From DASUFZ01 sp035541475 (GTDB lineage Bacteria; Myxococcota_A; UBA9160; SMWR01): a stretch of DNA of 64,000 nucleotides. The stretch is taken from the NCBI GenBank assembly GCA_035541475.1, contig DATKND010000119.1, positions 1-64,000 of the forward strand, written 5' to 3'. The first letter of the stretch is position 1, and each line of letters starts with the position of its first letter. A program made the position numbers and the translations under genes. This document shows positions 51,394-59,334 of this stretch, piece by piece. Under the pieces are notes generated by a model. The model saw only the letters and a program-made list of their open reading frames with translations. It did no database searches and was not told the origin of the DNA.

Positions 51394-51869
51394 GAGAGCA
51401 CGTCCTGAATCTCGACGAAGTCGAGCTGACACCGCACGGTCACGGCGACCGCTTCGAGGCGCGGCTCGGTCACATCGGGCGCCGCATCGGAGCGCGCAAG
51501 CTCGGCTACCGCCTCACCGTCGTGCCGCCGGGGAAGTGCGCATGGCCCTACCACGCGCACCACAACAACGAAGAGATGTTCTTCGTCCTCGCCGGCACGG
51601 GGATGCTGCGCCTCGGAGAGAAGCGCATCCCGCTGCGCGCCGGCGACGTCGTCTGCGCGCCCGAAGGCGGTCCCGAGACGGCGCACCAGATCGTGAACGA
51701 CGGCCGCGAGGAGCTCCACTACCTGGCGGTCAGCACGATGCAGGGACCCGACGTCTTCGAGTATCCCGACTCGCAGAAGTTCGGCGTCTTCGCCGGCGAC
51801 AAGCTCGCCCCGCGCTTCACCTTCTACGGACGCGCCGCGACGGCGGTGGACTACTGGGACGGGGAGTGA
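51390..51869 (+). CDS. Cupin-domain protein
   Basis: 159 residues, a single bicupin-like barrel. Motif 1 is WPYHAHHNNEEMFFVLAGTG (His-His...Glu) and motif 2 GDVVCAPEGGPETAHQIVND (His). These are metal ligands as in sugar isomerases and dioxygenase-type cupins. ATG overlaps the upstream stop. Its 3' end overlaps the convergent transferase gene by 19 bp. It may act on a sugar, since it is coupled to glycosyltransferases, but that is inference. Confidence 0.82.
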   Translation: MREHVLNLDEVELTPHGHGDRFEARLGHIGRRIGARKLGYRLTVVPPGKCAWPYHAHHNNEEMFFVLAGTGMLRLGEKRIPLRAGDVVCAPEGGPETAHQIVNDGREELHYLAVSTMQGPDVFEYPDSQKFGVFAGDKLAPRFTFYGRAATAVDYWDGE

Positions 51870-53563
51870 ACCGTGCGCGGCCACGATTCATTTCGTCGCC
51901 GGCGAACCGGATCGCTCCTCTGACTTCGCTCGGCTTCGCCTCGCTGCGCGCTTCGCTTGCGGGGATGATCCAGATCGAAGATCAGGATCGAGCCGGCGAC
52001 GACGTCGTTGGGCTCGAGCTCGTGGAAGCGAGCGTAGGGATTGTCACCGTGGAAGGCGACGCCCTGATATTGATAGGCGCTGAGCGCGACGACGCGCGGC
52101 GGTGTCTCGCCCGGCGCGAGCGGAGGCGTCTGCGGCAGCGCGCTGGTCGGCGACGGCAGCGCGAGGTAGTCGATGCCCCAGTGCGCGGGGTCGGCCGTGC
52201 CGAAGTAGGCGAGCTGCACGCGCGGCACGTGGTGCTCGCGCATCCAGACGGAGAGCGCCTCGAGACCCTGGCCCCAGTCGAGGTTCGAGTCGGACAGCAG
52301 CCGATAGCCGTTGCGGCTGCCGCCGCCGAGCTCGTTCACGTAGGCCAGATAGTCCGGCCAGGCGCGCACGGTGGCGATGGCGGACCACGCGAGCGTCACA
52401 CCTAACAAGACGGCGAACGCGCGCGAGCGCGCCGCCGGCAGCGCGAGCCGACCCGTGAGCACGAGCAGCGGCACCCACACCGGCAGCAGGTAGCGGAAAC
52501 CGTTCTGGATCGTGTTCCAGAACGAGAGATAGAGGAGCAGCAGCAGCGCCGGCAGCACGAGGTAGAGCTCGGCGGCGCGACCGCGGATGCCGAGCCAGCG
52601 CCCCGCGCCGAGCGCGAGGGCGAGCAGCAGCAAGGTGCCGAGCGGCACCTTGAAGAGCGCGACGACGAGGTAGAAGTACCACCAGCCCTGCTGCGAGATC
52701 TGACCCAGCAGGAAGAAGTCGTGCGGCAGCCGCGACTGCTGCCACTGGTAGATCGCGCCCTGCACGTAGCGCGGCGCTGGCACCGCGATCTCGTAGCCGC
52801 CGACGAGCACGCGCCCGACCTCGAACCCGTAGCCCGCCCAGAGAAGCGCGAGCGCCAGCGCGACGATCGCGGTCCAGTCGAGCGCGGCGCGCGCGAGCAG
52901 CGCCGGCCGTGGCTCCGCGCGCGCCGCGAGTCGCGCGGCCAGATCGGTCACCAGGAAGATGGGGACGAGCAGCAGCGCGGCGTGCTTCGAGAGCAGCATC
53001 AGCCCGAGCGCGAGACCCGCGGCGACTCGGCGCTGCGAGGTCGGGGTCTCGGCCAGGCGCGCGATCTGGTAGAGCGCGAAGCCGGCAGTCGCGGCGAGGG
53101 TCACGTCCGGCGTGATGAGTCCCGCGTGCGCGACGACGTTGGGCTCGAAGCAGACGAGCGCCATCGCGAGCAGGCCGCCGCCGTACCCGTAGAGATGGCG
53201 TCCCCACGCGAAGGCGATCCAGCCGAGCGCGACGCCGAGCGGCAGCAGCGCGAGACGCGCGGAGTCGAGCATCCAGTCGTCGGCGCGCAGCGCGACGATC
53301 CGCTGTCCCCGCAGCGGACCGTTCGGCTCGTGGCGGAGCGCGTCCGGAATCTCGAGCCCTTGGAGCGGAAGGCCGTGGATCCAGCCCGAGAGCGGCGGCT
53401 GGAGAACCGCGTCGACGACCGGCGCCTCGCTGCCGACTGCTCCGAGATAGTGCAGCTCGTCCCAGGTGCCGGAGCTCCGCAGCAGGCTCGTGGCGCAGAG
53501 CACCGCGAAAGTGAGCGAGAGGAGGACCGGCAGCGCGAGCCGCGCGGGTCGCGCGTGGATCAT
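51851..53563 (-). CDS. GT-C-type membrane glycosyltransferase with SNLDWGQ-type C-terminal domain
   Basis: 570 residues. SSGTWDELHYLGAVGSEAPV is the GT-C acidic motif. About ten helices follow. The C-terminal periplasmic module carries LLSDSNLDWGQGLEALSVWM and VQLAYFGTADPAHWG, as in 28101 and 31976. After SILIFDLD (about 530) the last 40 residues are RKRSAQRGEAERSQRSD-type low complexity encoded by a dispersed repeat copy, and the frame then runs into the convergent cupin gene. Confidence 0.85.
   Translation of the reverse strand: MIHARPARLALPVLLSLTFAVLCATSLLRSSGTWDELHYLGAVGSEAPVVDAVLQPPLSGWIHGLPLQGLEIPDALRHEPNGPLRGQRIVALRADDWMLDSARLALLPLGVALGWIAFAWGRHLYGYGGGLLAMALVCFEPNVVAHAGLITPDVTLAATAGFALYQIARLAETPTSQRRVAAGLALGLMLLSKHAALLLVPIFLVTDLAARLAARAEPRPALLARAALDWTAIVALALALLWAGYGFEVGRVLVGGYEIAVPAPRYVQGAIYQWQQSRLPHDFFLLGQISQQGWWYFYLVVALFKVPLGTLLLLALALGAGRWLGIRGRAAELYLVLPALLLLLYLSFWNTIQNGFRYLLPVWVPLLVLTGRLALPAARSRAFAVLLGVTLAWSAIATVRAWPDYLAYVNELGGGSRNGYRLLSDSNLDWGQGLEALSVWMREHHVPRVQLAYFGTADPAHWGIDYLALPSPTSALPQTPPLAPGETPPRVVALSAYQYQGVAFHGDNPYARFHELEPNDVVAGSILIFDLDHPRKRSAQRGEAERSQRSDPVRRRRNESWPRTVHSPSQ
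51912..51962 (-). repeat. Dispersed junction repeat, short copy E
   Basis: On the minus strand GCAAGCGAAGCGCGCAGCGA then GGCGAAGCCGAGCGAAG matches the core of copies A-C. No GGCCGAC hairpin. It forms the 3' tail of the 570-residue transferase. A similar fragment (GCTCGGCTTCGCC, plus strand) lies at about 6120-6132, after the small cupin gene. Confidence 0.6.
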
Positions 53564-53622
53564 GCGGCCATTCTATCGGCACCGGCCGCGGCGAACCGCC
53601 GCGCCGGCTTCGCAGCGAGGCG

Positions 53623-54357
53623 CTAGTTCCGCAGCAACGGGTACAGCGCCTCCTTCACGCCGCTGCGCAGCGCCGCCTGGTCCTGGAAGAGATCCTCGCG
53701 GTCGTTCCAGCCGCGGCGATGGCCGTCGTCGCTGACCCACATCCGTTTCGCGACCTCGAGCCCGCCGATGCGCTCGAACAGGCGCTCGCCGTGCGGGCCG
53801 TACGCGACCACGCCGAGCGATGTGCACGACGCATAGACGCCGCGCCGCGCCACCAGGTACGCCACGTCGCGGTTCTTGTACGAGAGCGGCAGCCGCCGCG
53901 CGACGCCGTCCCACATCACCGACTCGCCCGTCACGGTGCCCGGGCGGATCGTCAGGTAGGGGACGAGCAGCGCGTCGAAGTTCTCGCCGTGGGCACGCAA
54001 TCCGTCGAGGAGCGCGCGCACCGCGACGTCGCTCACGGCGCCGCCGGTGACGAGAGCCGGCTGCGCGCCCATCGCGTCGCCGGCCTCGCGCCAGAGTTCG
54101 TCGAACTGCGGCAGCGGCGGAGCATTCACCCGCATGTCCTGCTCCCACAGGAGCTGCCCGATCATCTGGTGGACGATCGGCGCGCCGGAGCGCAGCTCGC
54201 TCGGCAGCATCGTGTCGACCGTGGTCGGGGCGAGCAGCACCGACTGCGGCTTCGGGATCGGCAGCGCGGTCGGCGAGGTCGCGCAGCCCGCCAGGAACGC
54301 CACGAGCAGCCCGCCGATCCAACCACTCTTCAGCACTCGCGAAATCCGATCTCGCAT
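53623..54357 (-). CDS. Lipoprotein of unknown function
   Basis: 244 residues. Signal peptide WIGGLLVAFLAGC with lipobox LAGC (Cys 25). The mature domain has YLTIRPGTVTGESVMWDGV and a Tyr/Arg-rich C-terminus. The overall pattern (two conserved blocks separated by DALLVPYLTIR) resembles periplasmic lipoproteins of the LpoB/CsgG-like alpha-beta type, but I cannot name a family. Divergent from the LysR regulator. Confidence 0.72.
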   Translation of the reverse strand: MRDRISRVLKSGWIGGLLVAFLAGCATSPTALPIPKPQSVLLAPTTVDTMLPSELRSGAPIVHQMIGQLLWEQDMRVNAPPLPQFDELWREAGDAMGAQPALVTGGAVSDVAVRALLDGLRAHGENFDALLVPYLTIRPGTVTGESVMWDGVARRLPLSYKNRDVAYLVARRGVYASCTSLGVVAYGPHGERLFERIGGLEVAKRMWVSDDGHRRGWNDREDLFQDQAALRSGVKEALYPLLRN

Positions 54358-54394
54358 CGATCCGTCCTCACGACCCTCCCGGCGACCCCGCTTT

Positions 54395-54412
54395 GCGGGT
54401 TCCCCAACCCGC
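54395..54412. promoter_or_regulatory. Inverted repeat in lipoprotein/LysR divergent spacer
   Basis: GCGGGTT-CCCC-AACCCGC, perfect 7-bp arms, 38 bp before the lipoprotein ATG and 80 bp before the LysR ATG. It is a possible operator or a leader hairpin. AT-richer sequence at 54440-54480 would hold the LysR promoter. Confidence 0.4.
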
Positions 54413-54491
54413 GATGGATCACACGATCGGCGATCCACTGCGAATATCGAGTGCCCGAAGTTTCTTGTCTGCTATTCATCCGCGCATTGCC

Positions 54492-55451
54492 ATGAGTCGC
54501 AGCCCGTCTCGAGTCGACCTCCCGATCGATCCGGCTCCGCTCGAATGGACCGCCTTGCGGGATTTCCTGGCCGTCGCGGAAGGCGGCAGCCTTTCGGCGG
54601 CGGCACGCCGACTCGGCGTGAGCCAGCCCACGCTCACGCGGCGCATGGCCGCGCTCGAGGAGCGCCTCGGCGCGGAGCTCTTCCTGCGGACGCCGCGCGG
54701 GCTCGAGCTGACCGAGGCGGGCGAGGCGATCCTCGAGCCCGCGCGTCGCATGGAGCAGGAGGCGCGCGCGGCGGAGGTCGCGGTCACGGGGCGCGACCGC
54801 GCGCTCGCGGGCGCCGTGAGGATCACCGCGACCGAAGGCCTTGCGATCGACTGGCTCACGCCGGAACTCGCGGACTTCCAGCGCGATCACCCGGAGATCG
54901 AGATCCAGTTCCTGATCCGCAACACCAACGTGAACCTGCTCGAGCGCGAGGCCGACATCGCGGTGCGGCTCGGACGCCCGCGCCAGGTCGACCTCGTCGC
55001 GCGCAAGGTCGGTGACCTCGCGTACGGACTCTACGCCGCGAAGCGTTACCTCGACGAGCGCGGTCGCCCCGAGGACGACGACGACCTGCAGGGACACCGC
55101 GCGGTGGTGTTCGACGAGGCGATGCGCCACGCGCAGCTCGGCTCGTGGCTGGAGCAGAGCCTCGGCGCGGCGCGCATCGTCTACCGCGCGAACAGCATCC
55201 AGGCGCAGCTCGCGGCGATGCGCGCCGGCTACGGGATCGGCGCGCAGGCGGCCTTCATCGCGGGCCGCCGCCCCGAGCTCGAGCACGTGATGCCGGAGCG
55301 GAACCTGCTGCTCGACATCTGGCTGGTCACGCACCCGGGGCTTCGCCGCAGCGCGCGCATGCGCGCCGTCTACGACTTCCTGCTCACGCGCTTCGAGGTC
55401 GCGCGCTGCGCGCTCGCGGGTCAGGTGCCGCCGGGGGCTCCCTGTCCGTAG
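54492..55451 (+). CDS. LysR-family transcriptional regulator
   Basis: 319 residues. N-terminal winged HTH LRDFLAVAEGGSLSAAARRL then GVSQPTLTRRMAALEERLGA. LysR substrate-binding domain follows (VRITATEGLAIDWLTPELAD, LAAMRAGYGIGAQAAFIAGR). It resembles the CrgA/AaeR-like group that typically regulates a divergent gene, here the lipoprotein. Start at ATG 54492, since the upstream frame lacks family sequence. The 3' end overlaps the proposed start of the next gene by 10 nt. Confidence 0.9.
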   Translation: MSRSPSRVDLPIDPAPLEWTALRDFLAVAEGGSLSAAARRLGVSQPTLTRRMAALEERLGAELFLRTPRGLELTEAGEAILEPARRMEQEARAAEVAVTGRDRALAGAVRITATEGLAIDWLTPELADFQRDHPEIEIQFLIRNTNVNLLEREADIAVRLGRPRQVDLVARKVGDLAYGLYAAKRYLDERGRPEDDDDLQGHRAVVFDEAMRHAQLGSWLEQSLGAARIVYRANSIQAQLAAMRAGYGIGAQAAFIAGRRPELEHVMPERNLLLDIWLVTHPGLRRSARMRAVYDFLLTRFEVARCALAGQVPPGAPCP

Positions 55452-57199
55452 CCGGACCGGCACCCGAGTGGAGCCCGCGAGGATTCCTGGCGGCGTGCGC
55501 GGTCGTGGTGGTCGGCTTCGCCGTCTACGCGAGCGCGCTCGACGCGCCCTTCGTGCTCGACGACTACTCGAACATCGTCGAGAACCCGTTCGTGCACTGG
55601 GACTCGCTGCGCCTCGATTGGTTGCGCCAGACGCTCTTCGCGGGCCCGACCGCGCGGCCGGTCGCGAACCTCACCTTCGCGCTCGACCACTGGGCGCACG
55701 GGCTCGACCCGCGCGGCTTCCGCGTGGTCAACGTCGCGATCCTCGTCGCGTCGGCACTGCTGCTCGCGCGCTTCGCCCGCGTGCTGCTGGCTCGGCTGCG
55801 CCCGCCGGTGCCCGAGCCGGCGGCGCGCGGCATCGCGTGGATCGCCGCGCTGCTCTTCGTCGCGCACCCGCTCCAGATCCAGTCGACGACCTACATCGTG
55901 CAGCGCATGACGGGCCTCGCCGTGCTCTTCACCCTGGCCGCGCTGCTCGCGTGGCTTCGCGCCCGCGAGGGCGGGTCGCGCGGTGCGCGCCTCCGCTGGG
56001 GCGCGCTCGCGGTCTCGCTCTGGCTGCTGGCCGTCGGCGCGAAGGAGATCGCGATCACCGGCCCGGTCGCCGCGTGGCTCTGCGAGTGGTTCTTCTGGCG
56101 CGACCTCGACCCGCACTTCGCACGCCGCAGCTTCTTGCTGGTCGGGCTGCCCCTTCTCGTCTGCGGCGTCGCGGCCTACGCGCTGCTGACGCACGACCTC
56201 GCCTGGGGCTACGCGGGCAAGCCCTTCACGCCGAGCGAGCGGCTGCTGACCGAGCTCCGTGTCGTCGTCTTCTACCTCTCGCTCTTCGTCTGGCCCCTGC
56301 CCTCGCGTCTCAACCTGCTGCACGACTTCCCGCTCTCGCATTCGCTCCTCGATCCGCCGACGACCGCGCTCTCTCTGCTCCTGCTGCTCGCGCTCGCGGC
56401 GGTCGCCGTCCTGGCCGCGCGGCGCGCGCCGCTCGTCTCCTTCGCGCTCGTGTGGTGCGCGCTCCAGCTCCTGATCGAGTCGGCGATCCTGCCGCTGGCG
56501 CTGGCCTTCGAGCACCGCATGGCTCTGCCGCTGGTCGGCCTGTGTCTCGGCGCCGCGTGGCTCCTCTTCGCCGCGCTGCGCATGCGGACCGCGCCCGCGC
56601 TCGCGCTCGGACTCGCGGCGGTGACAGCTCTCGGCGTCGCGACCGCGCGGCGCAACGCGCTCTGGAGCGACGAGCTCGCTTTCTGGACGGACGTCGCGCA
56701 GAAGAGCCCGCACGTGCTGGCGGCGCAGACCAACCTCGGCATGGCGCTCCTGCGCGCGGGCCGTCCGCAGGATGCCGAGGCCGCGACCCTGCGCGCACTT
56801 GCGATCGACCCGACCGACGCCGAGGCGCTCAACAACCTCGGCAGCTTGCGCCTCGCGCGCGGCGACCGCGCCGGCGCGCTCTCGAGCTTCGAGCAGGCGC
56901 TCCACTACGCGCCCGACCACTTCCGCGCGCACTTCAACCTCGGCATGGTGCTCGGCGAGTCCGGCGACGTCGCGCGCGGACTCGAGCACCTCGAGGCGGC
57001 GGTCGAGAGCGCGCCCTACGAGGCGTCGGTCTGGAACGGGCTCGGCGCGCTGCGGCTTCTCCAGGGCGACCTCGATGCGGCCGATGCGGCGCTGCGTCGC
57101 GCGCTCGAGCTCGACCCCGGTCAGGCGGATGCCAGGGCCAATCTCGCGCGCGTGCAGGCGCTCCGCAGCGCGAAGGCTTTGCGCGACGCCTCGGACTGA
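55442..57199 (+). CDS. GT-C-type membrane glycosyltransferase with C-terminal TPR, apparent CTG start
   Basis: About 585 residues. APFVLDDYSNIVENPFVHWD is the acidic first-loop motif, and ARPVANLTFALDHWAHGLDP with VAHPLQIQSTTYIVQRMTGL complete the TMTC-like set. Helices run to about residue 400. Four or more TPRs follow (AEALNNLGSLRLARGDRAGA and others). The in-frame region before helix 1 has no ATG, GTG or TTG back to about 55145. CTG 55442 gives a well-formed N-terminus, so a CTG start, or an internal GTG inside helix 1, is required. Confidence 0.8.
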   Translation: MSVAGPAPEWSPRGFLAACAVVVVGFAVYASALDAPFVLDDYSNIVENPFVHWDSLRLDWLRQTLFAGPTARPVANLTFALDHWAHGLDPRGFRVVNVAILVASALLLARFARVLLARLRPPVPEPAARGIAWIAALLFVAHPLQIQSTTYIVQRMTGLAVLFTLAALLAWLRAREGGSRGARLRWGALAVSLWLLAVGAKEIAITGPVAAWLCEWFFWRDLDPHFARRSFLLVGLPLLVCGVAAYALLTHDLAWGYAGKPFTPSERLLTELRVVVFYLSLFVWPLPSRLNLLHDFPLSHSLLDPPTTALSLLLLLALAAVAVLAARRAPLVSFALVWCALQLLIESAILPLALAFEHRMALPLVGLCLGAAWLLFAALRMRTAPALALGLAAVTALGVATARRNALWSDELAFWTDVAQKSPHVLAAQTNLGMALLRAGRPQDAEAATLRALAIDPTDAEALNNLGSLRLARGDRAGALSSFEQALHYAPDHFRAHFNLGMVLGESGDVARGLEHLEAAVESAPYEASVWNGLGALRLLQGDLDAADAALRRALELDPGQADARANLARVQALRSAKALRDASD

Positions 57200-57200
57200 A

Positions 57201-57524
57201 CTAACGCGGCGAGCCGCTCGCGGACTGCGCGCCCGCCGACGCAGCGTCGACGTGACGGCGTTTGGCCGCATAGCCACGCAGCTCGAACGGCCGGCCGAGC
57301 CGGTCCGAGCCGATCACCCAGACCGCGAGGATGGCGAGGAAGGGAAGCGGCAGGCCGAAGCTCACGAAGGGCAGCGACGCGACCGCTCCGGGCTTGCTGG
57401 AGAGCCGCAAGGTCGAGGCCGCGAAGTGCGTGCTCGAGAAGAGACGCGTGGTCGAAGACGGGCCGACGAAGCAGCGGCCCGTGAAGCCGGCGCGGGGCGG
57501 AGCTCTCGGGCGGCAAGCGCGCAT
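57201..57524 (-). CDS. Small membrane protein of unknown function
   Basis: 107 residues from ATG 57524, only 5 nt after a 34-bp palindrome. Residues about 50-75 (ASLPFVSFGLPLPFLAILAV) form one strong membrane helix followed by a basic tail (RLGRPFELRGYAAKRRH), giving N-out/C-in topology. Third-codon GC is very high in this frame. An overlapping plus-strand frame (57331-57657) is also GC3-rich but has no hydrophobic or family features, so I prefer the minus frame. No family recognised. Confidence 0.5.
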   Translation of the reverse strand: MRACRPRAPPRAGFTGRCFVGPSSTTRLFSSTHFAASTLRLSSKPGAVASLPFVSFGLPLPFLAILAVWVIGSDRLGRPFELRGYAAKRRHVDAASAGAQSASGSPR

Positions 57525-57528
57525 TCTA

Positions 57529-57562
57529 CTCGAACCGCACCGAAGCTTCGGTGCGGTTCGAG
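57529..57562. repeat. Perfect 34-bp palindrome
   Basis: CTCGAACCGCACCGAAG followed by its exact reverse complement CTTCGGTGCGGTTCGAG, no spacer. It begins 7 nt after the stop of the monooxygenase gene and ends 5 nt before the small membrane-protein ATG, both on the minus strand. As RNA it makes a 15-bp stem with a four-base loop. No T tract, so terminator, operator or attenuator are all possible. Confidence 0.8.
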
Positions 57563-57568
57563 CTCCGA

Positions 57569-58732
57569 TCAGAGGAGCTGCGTGCCGCTCTCGATCCCGA
57601 GGAACGCGCGGCCAGCCGTCTCCCAGGTCGCGCGCCCGACCATCACGTGCTGAGTGATCGCGTGGGCGTCGCGCAGATACCGCTGGAGCGGAGAGGTGCG
57701 GTAGAGCGACGTGCCGCCCGCGCACTCGTACATCGACTGCGCGACGCGCACCGCGGCGGCGACGGCGTGCGTCGTCGAGACGCGGATGTCGCGGCGCTGC
57801 GCGAGCCCTACCCGCGCGCCGCCCTGCGCGGCGTCCCAGCCCGCATGCGCGGCCTCGTAGTAGAAGGCGCGCGCGGAGCGGAGATCCGCCTCCGCCTTCG
57901 CGACCGCGCTCTGCACGTCGGGTCGCTCGGCCAGGGTCTTGCTGCTATGCGTCGGCTGCTTCGTGCGCGCGAGCGACGCGAGCGCGTCGATCGCCGCGCG
58001 CGCGACGCCGAGCGCGACCGCGCCGATCCCCATCGCGAGCAAGGTGAAGTTCGGGAAGGAGTAGATGGGGCCTTCGAGCGGGCGCCGCACCTTCCATCCG
58101 ACTACGCGCTCTTCGGGCACGAACACGTTGGTGAGTCGGAAGTCCGTGCTGCCGGTTCCGCAGAGTCCCGACACGTTCCACGTGTCGAGGAGCTCGACCT
58201 CGCGCGCAGGCACGATCACCATGTGCTGGCGCGGCGCGCCGGCATCGTCGCGAATCGGCGCGCCGTCCTTCACGAGCTGGCAGCCCGCCAGCACCCAGTC
58301 GGCGTTCTGCGTGCCCGATCCAAACGACCACTGCCCGCTCGCGCGGAATCCACCTTCGCACGCTTCCGCGCGTCCGTGCGGCGCGAAGACGCCGCAGAGC
58401 AAGGTCTCCGGCGTCGAGAACACCTCGCGCGCCGTCGGCTCCGGCAGTCCGCCGAGCGCCGTCGAGGAGGTCGTCGCGATGAAGCCGCACCACGCGACCG
58501 ACGCGTCCGCCTCGGCCAGGATCTCGAGCGCGCGCAGCACCGGCACGAGCGGCGCCTCGAGCCCGCCGTAGCGCTTCGGCACCCACAATCGATAGAGCCC
58601 CGACGCAGCGAGCTTCCGCGACAGATCCGCCGGCAACCGCCGCGCCGCCTCGATCTCGTCCGCGCGCGCGCGCACTTCGTCGGAGAAGGAGCGCGCGATC
58701 GCTTCGGGGTCCGTCTGCTCGGTTCCGCTCAC
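57569..58732 (-). CDS. HsaA/HpaH-like flavin-dependent monooxygenase (acyl-CoA dehydrogenase fold)
   Basis: 387 residues from GTG 58732. The fold is acyl-CoA dehydrogenase, with ILAEADASVAWCGFIATTSS and CGTGSTDFRLTNVFVPEERV. The C-terminal block MYECAGGTSLYRTSPLQRYL, then RDAHAITQHVMV, is that of flavin hydroxylases such as HsaA (steroid ring A) and related two-component oxygenases, not of true dehydrogenases. It would hydroxylate an aromatic or cyclic substrate using reduced flavin from a reductase partner not seen here. Alone between two intergenic gaps. Confidence 0.85.
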   Translation of the reverse strand: MSGTEQTDPEAIARSFSDEVRARADEIEAARRLPADLSRKLAASGLYRLWVPKRYGGLEAPLVPVLRALEILAEADASVAWCGFIATTSSTALGGLPEPTAREVFSTPETLLCGVFAPHGRAEACEGGFRASGQWSFGSGTQNADWVLAGCQLVKDGAPIRDDAGAPRQHMVIVPAREVELLDTWNVSGLCGTGSTDFRLTNVFVPEERVVGWKVRRPLEGPIYSFPNFTLLAMGIGAVALGVARAAIDALASLARTKQPTHSSKTLAERPDVQSAVAKAEADLRSARAFYYEAAHAGWDAAQGGARVGLAQRRDIRVSTTHAVAAAVRVAQSMYECAGGTSLYRTSPLQRYLRDAHAITQHVMVGRATWETAGRAFLGIESGTQLL

Positions 58733-58784
58733 GCGGCCATCGTAACCGATCGGGACAGACGAGAGGACGGAGACAACGAACTGG

Positions 58785-59078
58785 CTAGCCGGTGATAAGC
58801 AGCATCGAGAAGAAGGCGATCTGCAGTACGCCAGCCGAAACACAACGGATCGAAAGCAACGTGTCGTGCGCTCGGAAATGCTCGTACCAGATGAACCGAA
58901 GCCATCTCCCCTGGTGGGCCAGGGACTCGCGCGAGATGCCACCAAGGCGAACAACACCGCCAGGTCGTCGATGCTCTGCTGGATGAAGACGTGGAACCCG
59001 CGCATCGATGAAACCACCTAGCAGGAACCCCACCACGATCAGCCCGATGAGCACACTCGGTCGGATCAGCGCGTCCAT
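58785..59078 (-). pseudogene. Small two-helix membrane protein gene with two compensating frameshifts
   Basis: The nominal 97-codon frame starts MDALIRPSVLIGLIVVGFLL and ends VSAGVLQIAFFSMLLITG, two good membrane helices. Between about 58937 and 58999, however, coding signal moves to the next frame (FHVFIQQSIDDLAVLFALVA): third-position GC is 20 of 21 codons there against 5 of 21 in the nominal frame. It then moves back. This implies two indels, either real decay or sequence errors. The restored protein would be about 97 residues; family unknown. Confidence 0.6.
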
Positions 59079-59334
59079 CTCGAATCCTCGCCCGCATTCG
59101 ATCTTTCGGCGGCATTACGAACGAGAACATCACGCAAATCAAGTCGTACGTGTGATCGCCCCTGTCACAAGCAGGGTCCCGTCGGCTCACTCAACGTTGC
59201 TACGGCTGCCGCAATCGCGATGCATGAGCTCAACCGAGGTTCCGCGGCAACGCGCTCCATCGTTAGGAGCAAGTTCGCAAGCGAGCCTCAATAGCTCGCC
59301 ACCCTCCGCTCATCGGGGACAGCCTTAACGATCC
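59079..59334. other. Lower-GC intergenic stretch
   Basis: 256 bp with visibly more A/T than flanking genes and no convincing reading frame. With the broken gene beside it, it looks like a remnant of transferred or decayed DNA. No inverted terminal repeat or integrase remnant is visible. Confidence 0.5.

Noticed and set aside
57331..57657. Plus-strand 108-codon frame at the palindrome
   Set aside because: Third-position GC is high but it runs through the palindrome and antisense to the monooxygenase 3' end; no hydrophobic or domain features.
59079..59334. Possible integron attC-like site (GTTAAGG, CTAACG pieces)
   Set aside because: Neither core matches GTTRRRY/RYYYAAC, no paired inner sites and no integrase nearby.
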